A stretch of DNA of 64,000 nucleotides from Corallibacter vietnamensis (GCF_039537875.1 NZ_BAABBI010000002.1:397873-461872), one strand, 5' to 3'. Numbered from the stretch's first letter, positions 45,526 through 54,892 are shown. Made by a program: numbers and translations. Notes: generated by a model not told the origin, from the letters alone.

Positions 45526-47232
45526 CTAAAACCCGCTAGCAGCATCATCGCCTCTGTAATCAGCACCAGCTTCAAGAAAGCCGTTGTTTAAAACAAGAAT
45601 AGCATCAACCTTACCTATAACCGGCGTTTTGGTTTCATTAATTTTATAACCTTTCTTAATAAGTTGTTTTTTTAATGATTCACTAAATTGTTTTGGTTCC
45701 ATAATGATTTCGTCAGGCAACCATTGATGATGAAAACGAGGCGCATTTACAGCTTCTTGCATAGTAAGACCAAACTCTTCTACATTTAAAATAGTTTGTA
45801 ATACCGATGTTATAATTGTTGATCCGCCTGGTGTACCAACTACCATGTATAGTAAACCATCTTTCTCTACAACAGTAGGAGTCATAGCGCTTAACATACG
45901 TTTTTCAGGAGCAATGCTATTAGCTTCTGCACCTATCAATCCGTAAACATTTGGTACACCTGGTTTACTGCTAAAATCGTCCATTTCATTATTAAGAAAA
46001 AAGCCTAATTCGTCTACATATAGTTTTGAGCCAAAACCACTATTTAAGGTTGTTGTAACTGCTACAGCATTCCCAAATTGGTCAACAATAGAGTAGTGCG
46101 TGGTTTCTGTAGATTCGTAGCCCAAAATGTCACCATGAGCAATAGAATCTGAAGGTGTTGCTTGCTGAAATGAAAAATCTTTCATTCTATCTTGAGTGTA
46201 AACATCACTCAGTAACGTTTCTGTAGGAATTTTTACAAAATCAGGATCACCTAAAAAGTAACTTCTATCAGCATAAGTACGTCGTTCAGCTTCAACCATA
46301 ACTTGAATTGCTTTTAAGGAGTTATGACCGTAAGATTGTAAATCAAATGGTTCTATTTGCTTCATGATTTGGGCTAAACATAAACCGCCACTTGATGGTG
46401 GAGACATAGATATAACGCGTAAATCCTTATAGTTAAAAATAACAGGATCTCGCCATTTTGCTTCATATTTAGCCAAATCTTCAAGAGTAATTATCCCTTC
46501 TTTTTCTGATATAAAATTTACTAGTATTTTAGCTGTTTTGCCAGTGTAAAATTCTGATTTACCGTGTTTTGAAATTCTAGATAATGTTTTGGCTAATTGA
46601 ATGTTTTTTAATGTGTCACCTGCTTTATAAGGTTTAGTAAATAAGATGTCTTTTTTGTTTACAGCCTTAAAAATGCTATCATATTTTTTAAAGCGCTCAG
46701 CTTGTTTTTTTGTAACAACAAAACCGTTTTCAGCTAAATTTATAACAGGTTGTAATACGTCTTTTACAGGAAGTTTTCCAAACATTTTATGCGCTTTAAA
46801 TATACCAGCTATAGTTCCTGGTACTCCTACTGCATAGGCACCAACAGTGCTTTTATGTTCAATAACATTCTCTTCTTCATCAAGGTACATGTTTTTTGAA
46901 GCAGACAAAGGCGCTTTTTCTCTAAAGTCTAACGCACCAGTTTTACCATTGGCTAACCTGTAAACCATAAAACCGCCACCACCAAGGTTTCCAGCATACG
47001 GATAGGTAACAGCCAGAGCCATTTCGGTAGCCATCATGGCATCAAAAGCATTCCCTCCTTTTTTTAAAATTTCAGTTCCTATGCTTGAAGCTTCTTCTCT
47101 TGCAGAAACTATCATGGCATTTTGCGTTACTAAACCGCGTTTGCTTTTGGTTTTTGAAATACTAGGCTTATTAGTATCCTTACAAGAAAAAACAAAAGAG
47201 ATTAATATAAATAGAAAGATGAGTCTTTGCAT
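45526..47232 (-). CDS. ggt: Gamma-glutamyltransferase
   Basis: 568 residues. N-terminal signal and lipobox SFVFSC. ASSIGTEILKKGGNAFDAMMATEMALAVTYPYAGNLGGGGFMVYR is the typical N-terminal segment. ESTETTHYSIVDQFGNAVAVTTTLN contains the Thr that becomes the new N-terminus after self-cleavage, and MLSAMTPTVVEKDGL, VGTPGGSTIITSVLQ complete the site. It cleaves glutathione and gamma-glutamyl peptides in the periplasm. It lies 9 bases after the acpH gene. Confidence 0.95.
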   Translation of the reverse strand: MQRLIFLFILISFVFSCKDTNKPSISKTKSKRGLVTQNAMIVSAREEASSIGTEILKKGGNAFDAMMATEMALAVTYPYAGNLGGGGFMVYRLANGKTGALDFREKAPLSASKNMYLDEEENVIEHKSTVGAYAVGVPGTIAGIFKAHKMFGKLPVKDVLQPVINLAENGFVVTKKQAERFKKYDSIFKAVNKKDILFTKPYKAGDTLKNIQLAKTLSRISKHGKSEFYTGKTAKILVNFISEKEGIITLEDLAKYEAKWRDPVIFNYKDLRVISMSPPSSGGLCLAQIMKQIEPFDLQSYGHNSLKAIQVMVEAERRTYADRSYFLGDPDFVKIPTETLLSDVYTQDRMKDFSFQQATPSDSIAHGDILGYESTETTHYSIVDQFGNAVAVTTTLNSGFGSKLYVDELGFFLNNEMDDFSSKPGVPNVYGLIGAEANSIAPEKRMLSAMTPTVVEKDGLLYMVVGTPGGSTIITSVLQTILNVEEFGLTMQEAVNAPRFHHQWLPDEIIMEPKQFSESLKKQLIKKGYKINETKTPVIGKVDAILVLNNGFLEAGADYRGDDAASGF

Positions 47233-47241
47233 AGATTTTGT

Positions 47242-47838
47242 TTAAAAAGTATTGATGATTTCATGCTTCTTTTTTTTAGAGAAAGCTTCTAATTCTTTAA
47301 AAAATGAAGTGAATTCAGATTCAAATTCTGTGTAAAACTGTTTCAATTCAGTTGTTGCTAAATTCATTTTAGATTTATTTTTAGTACGTCTATTCATACC
47401 TTCTAAAACACGCTGAATACCATCAATCTCAGCATAACTTACCAGCCAATTATCTGTTATCATAAACGGAAGCATTTTTTGAGTTCTTACAGGTAATATT
47501 TCAAAATTATCTTCTAAGAGCTTGTAAAAATTATCAACATAACGCTCTAAAGGGACATTGCAGTATGCGTTCCAGTTTTTTGCTAAAAAATGATCATACA
47601 GTATATCTACAATAACGCCGCTATAATGACTATATTTTTCATGTAGCCTTTTGGTGCTTTGCCTTACTGTAGGGTGTGCATCTGTAAATGTGTCTATTTC
47701 ACGATGCAGTAAGATACCTATTTGAATGTCTTTAGGAAACTTTTGATATTGCTTTCCTCTAATGCCATCTGCTATAAAATTTCCAATAGTAACAAAATCG
47801 TTGTTGCCAGAAAGATAGATATGTGCTAAAAAATTCAT
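47242..47838 (-). CDS. acpH: Acyl-carrier-protein phosphodiesterase
   Basis: 198 residues. MNFLAHIYLSGNNDFVTIGNFIADGIRG and GILLHREIDTFTDAHP are the AcpH/YajB signature (Asp/His HD-like site), followed by YSGVIVDILYDHFLAKNW. It removes the phosphopantetheine arm from ACP. Immediately upstream of ggt in the same transcript. Confidence 0.9.
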   Translation of the reverse strand: MNFLAHIYLSGNNDFVTIGNFIADGIRGKQYQKFPKDIQIGILLHREIDTFTDAHPTVRQSTKRLHEKYSHYSGVIVDILYDHFLAKNWNAYCNVPLERYVDNFYKLLEDNFEILPVRTQKMLPFMITDNWLVSYAEIDGIQRVLEGMNRRTKNKSKMNLATTELKQFYTEFESEFTSFFKELEAFSKKKKHEIINTF

Positions 47839-47883
47839 TCCTCGAATTTACAAATTAGTATTTAAGAAATCTTACAGAACGTG

Positions 47884-47891
47884 TATATTTG
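47884..47891 (+). promoter_or_regulatory. -7 box TATATTTG of glmM
   Basis: It matches TAnnTTTG, 22 bases before the chosen ATG at 47914, which excludes the upstream in-frame start at 47881. Confidence 0.6.
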
Positions 47892-47913
47892 TTTTAAATA
47901 TCAAAATAACTAC

Positions 47914-49305
47914 ATGACACTTATAAAATCAATTTCAGGAATTAGAGGAACAATAGGCGGTGAAGTAAGCGAAAACTTAACACCTATAGATGCTGTAAAA
48001 TTTGCGTCGGCTTATGGAGCTTGGATAAAAAAGCAACGAAACAAATCAGACTATAAGGTTGTTGTAGGTCGTGATGCTAGAATTTCTGGAGAAATGATTC
48101 AAAATTTAGTGATGAATACATTGGTTGGTATGGGAATTCATGTGGTAGATTTAGGCTTGTCTACAACACCAACGGTAGAAGTTGCAGTGCCTATGGAACA
48201 TGCTGATGGAGGTATTATTCTTACAGCAAGTCATAACCCTAAAGAATGGAATGCCTTGAAGCTACTTAATGCTAAAGGTGAATTTTTGAATGGAGAAGAA
48301 GGTGCGAAAATTTTAAAATTAGCTGAAAGTACAGATTTACTCTTTGCAGATGTAGACAGTTTGGGTAACATCACTAAAAATGATGCTTATATAGATATAC
48401 ATATTGATGAAGTTTTAGCATTAGATTTAGTAAATGTAGATGCCATAGAAAAAGCTAACTTTAAAGTTGTAGTAGATGGCGTAAACTCAACAGGAGGAAT
48501 CGCTATTCCTTTATTGTTAGAGCGATTAGGTGTAGAAGCAGTTAAGCTTTACTGTGAGCCAAATGGTCATTTTCCGCATAACCCTGAACCTTTAAAAGAG
48601 CATTTAACTGACTTGTCTCAAGCAGTTGTTAAAGAGCATGCTGATTTTGGTATTGTTGTAGATCCGGATGTTGATAGACTTGCCTTTATGGATGAGAATG
48701 GCGATATGTTTGGAGAAGAATATACGCTTGTTGCTTGTGCCGATTATGTGTTGAGTAAAACGCCGGGCAATACAGTGAGTAATATGAGTTCAACAAGAGC
48801 ATTACGAGATATTACTGAACATCATGGCGGAAACTATGAAGCTAGTGCTGTAGGAGAAGTAAATGTGGTTGAACTTATGAAAAAGAATAACGCAGTTATA
48901 GGCGGTGAAGGTAATGGAGGTATTATTTATCCTGAATTACATTATGGTCGTGATGCACTTGTAGGTGTTGCTTTATTTTTGAGCTTATTAGCCGAGAAAA
49001 AAATGAATGTAAGTACGTTAAGAGCTTCTTATCCAAATTACTTTATGAGTAAAAAGAAAATAGCTTTAACACCAGGTTTAGATGTTGATGCCATTTTAAA
49101 AACAATGGAAGCTAAATACAGCCATGAAAAAGTAACTACAATAGATGGTGTTAAAATTGACTTGTCAGATAGTTGGGTGCATTTAAGAAAGAGTAATACC
49201 GAGCCAATTATTAGAGTGTATACAGAAGCGTCAACTCAAGAAAATGCTGATACTTTAGCAGATAAAATAATAGAAGAAATAAATAGTGTTTCGGGAGTTA
49301 AATAA
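47914..49305 (+). CDS. glmM: Phosphoglucosamine mutase
   Basis: 463 residues from ATG at 47914 (MTLIKSISGIRGTIGG). GGIILTASHNPKEWNALK holds the phosphorylated Ser, DPDVDRLAFMDENG the metal loop, GEGNGGIIYPELHYGRDAL the sugar loop, and RKSNTEPIIRVYTEA the phosphate loop. It makes glucosamine-1-phosphate for peptidoglycan and LPS. The RKSNTEP loop is close to phosphomannomutase, so dual use is possible. Confidence 0.9.
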   Translation: MTLIKSISGIRGTIGGEVSENLTPIDAVKFASAYGAWIKKQRNKSDYKVVVGRDARISGEMIQNLVMNTLVGMGIHVVDLGLSTTPTVEVAVPMEHADGGIILTASHNPKEWNALKLLNAKGEFLNGEEGAKILKLAESTDLLFADVDSLGNITKNDAYIDIHIDEVLALDLVNVDAIEKANFKVVVDGVNSTGGIAIPLLLERLGVEAVKLYCEPNGHFPHNPEPLKEHLTDLSQAVVKEHADFGIVVDPDVDRLAFMDENGDMFGEEYTLVACADYVLSKTPGNTVSNMSSTRALRDITEHHGGNYEASAVGEVNVVELMKKNNAVIGGEGNGGIIYPELHYGRDALVGVALFLSLLAEKKMNVSTLRASYPNYFMSKKKIALTPGLDVDAILKTMEAKYSHEKVTTIDGVKIDLSDSWVHLRKSNTEPIIRVYTEASTQENADTLADKIIEEINSVSGVK

Positions 49306-49316
49306 GGATTAACGTC

Positions 49317-50210
49317 TTATTTTTTGTATTCTGCAGGTACTTTATCTCTGTGTTTGAAGCGTTTATGTGTCCATAAATAATATTCTGGAGCGTTATATAT
49401 TTGCTTTTCTAGCATTTCAAAAAACACATCAGTTATTTCGTAGTCTTTGTAAGCTAAAGCGTTGTCAGTAATTGTTTCTAGTGTTGCGTGGTAATACCCA
49501 CGTTTTACCTTTTCTACACCTAGATAAACAACTGCCATGTCAAGTCTTTTGGCTAGCATTTCAGCACCAGTATGAACAGGAACTGTAATACCCATAAAAT
49601 CTCTCCAGTAAAAAGCTTTTTCGGCTTTGGGTGATTGGTCAGAAGCAAATCCATTCATGGTAAGTTCGCCTCTTTTTTTTGCTTCAATAAGTGTTGGTAT
49701 AGATTCTTTTGTTGTAATTAAATAGCTGTTATATTTTGCTCTAATACGTTTTACTAAAGCATCAAAATATTTATTGGCTAATCTTTTATAAATGGCATAG
49801 CCTTTATGACTTATAAATGTTTGAAGAACAAAAATCCATTCCCAACTTGCATAATGACCACACATTAAAACAATACTTTTTTGGTCTTTTTCAAGTTTAT
49901 AAACAGCTTCTAAATTTGATATAACAAAGCGTTTTTTCATTTCCTTTTCAGAAATGGTTAATGATTTTATAGACTCAAAAATCATATCACATAAGTGGTG
50001 ATAAAACTTTTTAGTGATTTGTTTTATTTCTTGTTCTGATTTATCAGGAAAAGCAAGTTTTAAATTTTCTTTTACAGTTTTTTTTCGATATCCTACGATA
50101 TGATAAATGAGTATATAAATAACATCAGAAAAAGCATATAGTAATCTAAAAGGTAGGATAGAGATTAACCACAAAAATGGATAAATTAGAATATAAGCAA
50201 GAAATTGCAT
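49317..50210 (-). CDS. Lipid A biosynthesis (late) acyltransferase, LpxL/HtrB-like
   Basis: 297 residues. A membrane anchor (FLAYILIYPFLWLISILPFRLLY), KKTVKENLKLAFPDKSEQEI, and the catalytic HxxxxxE-like CGHYASWEW (His and Glu) are the family pattern. RGELTMNGFASDQSPKAEKAFYWRDFMG and TGAEMLAKRLDMAVVYLG follow. It adds a fatty acid to lipid A in the inner membrane. It is convergent with glmM and has its own start. Confidence 0.9.
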   Translation of the reverse strand: MQFLAYILIYPFLWLISILPFRLLYAFSDVIYILIYHIVGYRKKTVKENLKLAFPDKSEQEIKQITKKFYHHLCDMIFESIKSLTISEKEMKKRFVISNLEAVYKLEKDQKSIVLMCGHYASWEWIFVLQTFISHKGYAIYKRLANKYFDALVKRIRAKYNSYLITTKESIPTLIEAKKRGELTMNGFASDQSPKAEKAFYWRDFMGITVPVHTGAEMLAKRLDMAVVYLGVEKVKRGYYHATLETITDNALAYKDYEITDVFFEMLEKQIYNAPEYYLWTHKRFKHRDKVPAEYKK

Positions 50211-50273
50211 GAATTAATTTTAGATTTGCAAGTGCAAATATAACGTATATTTAAATTATAACGATTACAATTT

Positions 50274-50924
50274 ATGGGCAATTTAAGTTTGGTAACTATT
50301 GTGATTATTGCAGCCAATGTAATAATTTCATTTAAAGGATTTAATGATTTTGGTTTTTTTGAGAAGTATAAATTTAACGTAGGGTCTATTGTTAAGGGCG
50401 AGCAGTTTAGAATGTTTAGTTCGGGCTTTTTGCATGTAGATACAGCTCACTTGTTTTTTAATATGTTTACGCTGTATGTGTTTGCTGATGTTGTTATTGG
50501 TTTTCTGGGCGCTTTATATTTTATCATTATTTATGTAGGTAGTTTATTGCTTGGTAATTTATTGTCTTTGTATTTTCATAAAAACGAATATTATTACAGT
50601 GCTGTAGGAGCAAGTGGCGCTGTAACAGGTATTATTTATTCTGCTATTTTGTTACAGCCTGATATGAGTTTGTATTTGTTTTTTATTCCAATTCCTATAC
50701 CTGCTTATATATTTGGAGTTGGGTATTTGTTGTATTCTATTTATGGTATGAAAAACCGAATAGGCAATATAGGGCATGATGCACATTTTGGAGGTGCTAT
50801 AGGTGGTTATATTATTACTTTATTACTTGCTAGTTGGTTGTTTGAAACCCATTTGCTAATGATTGTAATATTAGCACTGCCAATTGTATTATTATTTGTT
50901 TTAAAAAAACTAGGAAAGCTTTAA
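50274..50924 (+). CDS. Rhomboid intramembrane serine protease
   Basis: 216 residues with six helices. FLHVDTAHLFFNMFTL is the L1/H motif, YSAVGASGAVTGIIYSAIL holds the nucleophile Ser in GASG, and IGHDAHFGGAIGGYI holds the catalytic His. It cleaves membrane proteins; no neighbour shows the substrate. Confidence 0.92.
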   Translation: MGNLSLVTIVIIAANVIISFKGFNDFGFFEKYKFNVGSIVKGEQFRMFSSGFLHVDTAHLFFNMFTLYVFADVVIGFLGALYFIIIYVGSLLLGNLLSLYFHKNEYYYSAVGASGAVTGIIYSAILLQPDMSLYLFFIPIPIPAYIFGVGYLLYSIYGMKNRIGNIGHDAHFGGAIGGYIITLLLASWLFETHLLMIVILALPIVLLFVLKKLGKL

Positions 50925-50930
50925 AAATTA

Positions 50931-50963
50931 AAAAGCCTTTCAAATCATTGAAAGGCTTTTTTT
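50931..50963. terminator. Bidirectional terminator after the rhomboid gene
   Basis: AAAAAGCCTTTCAA and TTGAAAGGCTTTTTTT pair exactly around ATCA. Confidence 0.95.
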
Positions 50964-50983
50964 ATAAAGATTTTAAGTAAGAA

Positions 50984-52108
50984 TTAATTAAGCATTTCAG
51001 CTATTTTATCTTCTAATTCTTGACCGCGTAAGTTTTTTGCAACTATTTTTCCTTCAGCATCTAATATAAATGTAGCAGGAATAGCTTGTATGTTGTACTG
51101 TTTTGCAATAGGGTCATTAAAATACTGTAGGTTTGATACATGATGCCAAGTTAAGTTATCTTTTTCAATAGCCTCAATCCAAGCAGCTTTAGCATCTTTT
51201 TGTCTTGGTGTACCATCAAGAGATACACTTATTATTTCTAGACCTTTGTCGTGGTATTTGTTATATACTTTTACAACGTTTGGGTTTTCTTTTCTACAAG
51301 GTCCACACCAAGCAGCCCAAAAATCAATAATAGTAGCTTTTCCTTTTATATCGTTTAGTGCTATTGTTTTACCTTCAGGGTTTTTAGCGCTAAAATTTGG
51401 AGCTATACTTCCTTCTGCAGTAACAATAGCTACTTCAATCTTTTCATTTATGCTTTTACCAAGTCTGCTGTTTTTTACATCATCAGTATAGCTGTTGTAT
51501 ATTTCTTGAGCCTTTTTTGTTTCAATAGCTTTTGTTGTTAATAGGTTGTCTAGGAATGCAGCACTAGTAACTTTATCGTTGTGTTTTTCTATTAAAGCAA
51601 TGTTTTTCTCATTAGTTTCTTCAAGAAGCGTGTTGAATGTTTCACGAAGTTCTTTCATTTTTACGGTATCACCTTCAGATTGCGCAGCTCTAAATTCACC
51701 AGCTAACGACATATTTTTCTTTTGTAAAGGTTTAGAAAGTTCTAAAAACTCTTTAAGTACATCATTTTCTTTACTTCCAGTAATTTGAGAGTTTAATAGT
51801 GTATCAGTATCAAAACTAATAGTCATTTCAGTGTTTTCAACAACAATAGGCATTTTACCATTTACACCTTCTATAGATAATACATAAATATCAGGCGTTT
51901 CAACTAGACCATCTAATACAAGCTTTCCGTTTGTAACGGTTGTAGAGTCAAGTAGCTCTTGGTTTTTCATATCAGCTTTGATAAGTGTTACTTTTTTACC
52001 ATTTGCTGATGCGTTTATGGTTCCGTTTATAACAAAACCTGTTGTTTTTTCTTTGTTACAAGAAAAGGTTAAGATAATGATTGATACTGCTAAAAATTTG
52101 CGAAGCAT
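50984..52108 (-). CDS. TlpA-like thioredoxin lipoprotein with DUF4369 domain
   Basis: 374 residues from ATG at 52108 (MLRKFLAVSIIILTFSC); the longer frame from 52204 would lack a signal peptide. Lipobox TFSC gives a lipoprotein. An N-terminal DUF4369 domain (about 25-110) and helical linker precede a TlpA/ResA-type thioredoxin (about 235-374) with AAWCGPCRKENPNV. It acts as a periplasmic disulfide reductase or in cytochrome c or peroxide pathways. Convergent with the rhomboid gene. Confidence 0.9.
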   Translation of the reverse strand: MLRKFLAVSIIILTFSCNKEKTTGFVINGTINASANGKKVTLIKADMKNQELLDSTTVTNGKLVLDGLVETPDIYVLSIEGVNGKMPIVVENTEMTISFDTDTLLNSQITGSKENDVLKEFLELSKPLQKKNMSLAGEFRAAQSEGDTVKMKELRETFNTLLEETNEKNIALIEKHNDKVTSAAFLDNLLTTKAIETKKAQEIYNSYTDDVKNSRLGKSINEKIEVAIVTAEGSIAPNFSAKNPEGKTIALNDIKGKATIIDFWAAWCGPCRKENPNVVKVYNKYHDKGLEIISVSLDGTPRQKDAKAAWIEAIEKDNLTWHHVSNLQYFNDPIAKQYNIQAIPATFILDAEGKIVAKNLRGQELEDKIAEMLN

Positions 52109-52213
52109 GAATTTTAATGTTTTTAAGTTTCTGCAAATATATAAGTTCTCTTGAATTTTGTTTGTTAAGATTACCCTAATAAATTCTAATAGCCTTTTGT
52201 ACATTCATTTTAG

Positions 52214-52221
52214 TACTTTTG
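52214..52221 (+). promoter_or_regulatory. -7 box TACTTTTG of mnmE
   Basis: It matches TAnnTTTG and ends 4 bases before the ATG at 52226, with TTTTG about 15 bases upstream as a possible -33 box. The mRNA would be leaderless or nearly so. Confidence 0.6.
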
Positions 52222-52225
52222 CAGT

Positions 52226-53614
52226 ATGAATGAAAACGATACAATTATTGCTTTAGCAACGGCTTCTGGAGCAGGAGCTATTGCTGTTATTAGGCTTTCA
52301 GGTAATGATGCTATAACAATTGCGTCAAAGTGTTTTAAATCTGTAAGTGGTAAAGTACTAGAAAACCAGTCAACGCATACAATACATTTGGGTCATATTG
52401 TTGATGGTGATCGAGTTGTTGATGAGGTTTTGGTATCTGTTTTTAAGAACCCAAACTCTTATACAGGCGAACATGTTATAGAGATTTCATGCCATGGTTC
52501 TACATATATTCAGCAAGAGATTATTCAGTTGTTTTTAAGGCAAGGTTGTAGAATGGCTAATGCTGGTGAGTTTACGTTACGAGCTTTTCTTAATGGAAAG
52601 TTAGATTTGAGTCAAGCTGAAGCAGTTGCCGACTTGATAGCTAGTGATAATGAAGCGTCTCATCAAATAGCTATGCAGCAAATGCGCGGTGGTTTTTCAT
52701 CTGAAATAGCCAAACTACGAGCGGAGCTTTTAAACTTTGCTTCGTTGATTGAATTGGAGCTGGATTTTGCTGAAGAGGATGTAGAGTTTGCAGATAGAAC
52801 CCAGTTTAAGGAGCTGGTTGTTAGAATTACTTTTGTGTTGAAACGACTCATAGATTCTTTTGCTGTGGGTAATGTTATTAAGAATGGTATTCCTGTTGCT
52901 ATTGTAGGAGAGCCTAATGTTGGTAAATCTACATTGTTAAATGCACTTTTGAATGAGGAACGCGCCATAGTTTCAGATATTGCAGGTACAACAAGAGATA
53001 CTATTGAGGATGAGATTTCTATAGGAGGCATAGGGTTTAGGTTTATAGATACTGCTGGTATAAGAGAAACGAGTGATGTTGTGGAGAGTATTGGTATTAA
53101 AAAAACCTTTGAGAAAATAGAACAATCTCAAGTAACGGTATATCTTTTTGATAGTGAAAAGGGGATTTCAAACTTAAATACTATTCAGATTGAAATAGAA
53201 AAAATTAAGAACAAATACCCTCAAAAACCACTACTTATTATTGCTAATAAGGTTGATAAACTTACTGATAACCAATTGGCAGAACTAGAGCAACATATTG
53301 AAGGCGTAATTTTACTTTCGGCAAAAACAGGTTTTGGTGTAGAGCAATTAACAGATTTACTTTTGGAGTTGATTAATACAGGTGCTTTACGTAATAATGA
53401 GACTATTGTTACTAATACACGTCATTATGATGCGCTCTTAAAAGCCTTTGAAGAAATACAGAAAGTGAAGTATGGTTTAGAGACTGGATTGTCTGGTGAT
53501 TTAATGGCTATTGATATACGCCAAGCGTTGTATCACTTTGGTGAGATTACAGGAGAGATTACTAATGATGACTTGCTAGGTAATATTTTTGCTAACTTCT
53601 GTATCGGTAAATAA
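52226..53614 (+). CDS. mnmE: tRNA modification GTPase MnmE (TrmE)
   Basis: 462 residues. N-terminal tetrahydrofolate-binding domain (1-120: MNENDTIIALATASGAGAIAVIRLSG), helical domain, then GTPase with GEPNVGKSTLLNALL (G1), AGTTRDTIEDEISI (G2), DTAGIRE (G3), NKVD (G4) and SAKTG (G5). It ends FCIGK with the conserved C-terminal Cys. With MnmG it makes 5-carboxymethylaminomethyl uridine at U34. Its 3' end borders the cassette array. Confidence 0.97.
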   Translation: MNENDTIIALATASGAGAIAVIRLSGNDAITIASKCFKSVSGKVLENQSTHTIHLGHIVDGDRVVDEVLVSVFKNPNSYTGEHVIEISCHGSTYIQQEIIQLFLRQGCRMANAGEFTLRAFLNGKLDLSQAEAVADLIASDNEASHQIAMQQMRGGFSSEIAKLRAELLNFASLIELELDFAEEDVEFADRTQFKELVVRITFVLKRLIDSFAVGNVIKNGIPVAIVGEPNVGKSTLLNALLNEERAIVSDIAGTTRDTIEDEISIGGIGFRFIDTAGIRETSDVVESIGIKKTFEKIEQSQVTVYLFDSEKGISNLNTIQIEIEKIKNKYPQKPLLIIANKVDKLTDNQLAELEQHIEGVILLSAKTGFGVEQLTDLLLELINTGALRNNETIVTNTRHYDALLKAFEEIQKVKYGLETGLSGDLMAIDIRQALYHFGEITGEITNDDLLGNIFANFCIGK

Positions 53615-53645
53615 CTTTTTTTACGGTTTTGTTTCATTTGTTTTA

Positions 53646-53685
53646 AGCAACACAAATTTATAGACACAGTTTTGTGTTGCTGTTT
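53646..53685 (+). terminator. Terminator of mnmE
   Basis: AGCAACACAAA and TTTGTGTTGCT pair exactly across a 14-base loop, followed by GTTTTAT. Confidence 0.8.
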
Positions 53686-53757
53686 TATGTGTTTCAATTT
53701 TTTGTTTTGGTAATGAGATTTTGTAGGAATTTTCACGGGTTGACCTTAAAGGAGACC

Positions 53758-53767
53758 GTTGGCAGTA
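53758..53767 (+). other. Start core site of cassette 1 (GTTGGCAGTA)
   Basis: It pairs at 9 of 10 positions with the core TACTGGCAAC at 54477-54486. The bases before it (GGAGACC) do not form a full attC arm with anything upstream, since mnmE ends there. It may be an attI-like or truncated site and is the left edge of the array. Confidence 0.6.
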
Positions 53768-53785
53768 ATTAAAAAAAAAAGCGAT

Positions 53786-54523
53786 ATGAGTGATTTAGAA
53801 GTACCGAAAGAATCATCAAAAGACAAAGCTCATTCTATAGTTAAAGGAGCATTTGGAGCTATTCCTTTTGCTGGTGGTGTTGCTTCTGAAACATTTGGAC
53901 TAATACTTTCTCAACCAATTACAAAAAGGAGAGAAGAATGGATGCAAGCTGTTGTTGATAAACTTAAGTATCTCGAACAAACATCTGAATCATTTAAGAT
54001 TGAAAATTTAAAGGAAAATGATGAATTTGTAACCTTTTTAATAGAAGCTAGCCAAATAGCTTTTAAAACTCATCAAACTGAAAAACTATATTATCTTCAA
54101 AATTCAATTGGAAATTATTTTGACAATCAACTAGAATTTGACAAAAAACACTCTTTTTTAAGAATAATAGACGAACTTACACCTACTCACTTTATTATAT
54201 TGAGTTATATTTCTCTGAATGAAAATTATATCGCAGGAAGTATAAAAGGTTATGAAAGTCTGCTAGAACATTATTTAAAAAACAATCCTAAAATAGATAA
54301 ATACTATTTTCGTAAGTGTGTAAGAGATTTGGAAAATGTTTCTCTGATAAGGATTAGTGGAGATTTTCACGATTATATAGGTGGAGGCGGATTCGCAATA
54401 GATGAAAGAGCACCTTCAATAAAACTATTGGACTTTGGAGCTGAATTGATTAAATATATTTTAGAACAAAAAAAACTACTGGCAACAAAGTACTGTGGTA
54501 AAAAACAAGTAAAAATCTATTAA
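53786..54523 (+). CDS. Cassette 1 protein, unknown (possible abortive-infection type)
   Basis: 245 residues from ATG at 53786; the frame can open at TTG 53759, inside the core site, but the ATG is better. A glycine-rich hydrophobic stretch (IVKGAFGAIPFAGGVASETFGLILSQP) is followed by KRREEWMQAVVDKLKYL, a central helical part and a C-terminal winged-helix-like region (KCVRDLENVSLIRISGDFH). The layout recalls DUF4393/Abi-alpha-like proteins in defence islands, but I cannot confirm it. The last residues (KYCGKKQVKIY) are encoded by the downstream repeat. Promoter not seen. Confidence 0.6.
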   Translation: MSDLEVPKESSKDKAHSIVKGAFGAIPFAGGVASETFGLILSQPITKRREEWMQAVVDKLKYLEQTSESFKIENLKENDEFVTFLIEASQIAFKTHQTEKLYYLQNSIGNYFDNQLEFDKKHSFLRIIDELTPTHFIILSYISLNENYIAGSIKGYESLLEHYLKNNPKIDKYYFRKCVRDLENVSLIRISGDFHDYIGGGGFAIDERAPSIKLLDFGAELIKYILEQKKLLATKYCGKKQVKIY

Positions 54524-54655
54524 TTTTTCGCTAAAGTACTTTTATAAGCATCATCATATATCAATCCTGATTTTGCTAATGAGAGCCTACTTACAAAAAT
54601 TTACTAAAGTACAGTTCGCACTTCGTGTTCATGTCTCGCAAGCCAATCCGCAACA
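54477..54655 (+). repeat. End core of cassette 1 plus copy 1 of the long boundary repeat
   Basis: TACTGGCAAC is followed by AAAGTACTGTGGTAAAAAAC and onward sequence shared with copies near 59877, 60579, 62356 and 63874. This copy matches the longest copies to about 54650 and then becomes different sequence before the IS relic. Confidence 0.8.
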
Positions 54656-54719
54656 ATACAAACGAAGCAAACCACCACAAAGTTCTGATTAGCCATTCCA
54701 GAGTTTTGATAGCCTACAA

Positions 54720-54867
54720 CACGCTAAAAAAAGCTACAAAAAATGCAATTAATCTGTACAACGAAATAAGATTACATGTATCTTTAGACTATAAAACACC
54801 TAATATGGTATATTTAAAAACAGCGTAAATCAATTTTTAACCTGTAGCCATATTTCAGGACTAGACA
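54720..54867 (+). pseudogene. 3' relic of an IS3-family element (transposase C-terminus and right end)
   Basis: The frame up to the stop at 54828 gives KNAINLYNEIRLHVSLDYK and then TPNMVYLKTA, the C-terminal end of an IS3/IS150-type OrfB transposase (YNxxRxHxSLxxxTPxxxY). The conserved DDE part is missing. The relic ends at GGACTAGACA, the same base as the second relic at 60117, which marks the right end of the IS. No left end is present nearby. Confidence 0.75.
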
Positions 54868-54892
54868 ATATAAAGCAAACCCTCAAGTATTT

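Noticed and set aside
53759..53785. TTG at 53759 as the start of the first cassette gene
   Set aside because: It lies inside the core site and would read recombination sequence into the protein; ATG at 53786 is preferred.
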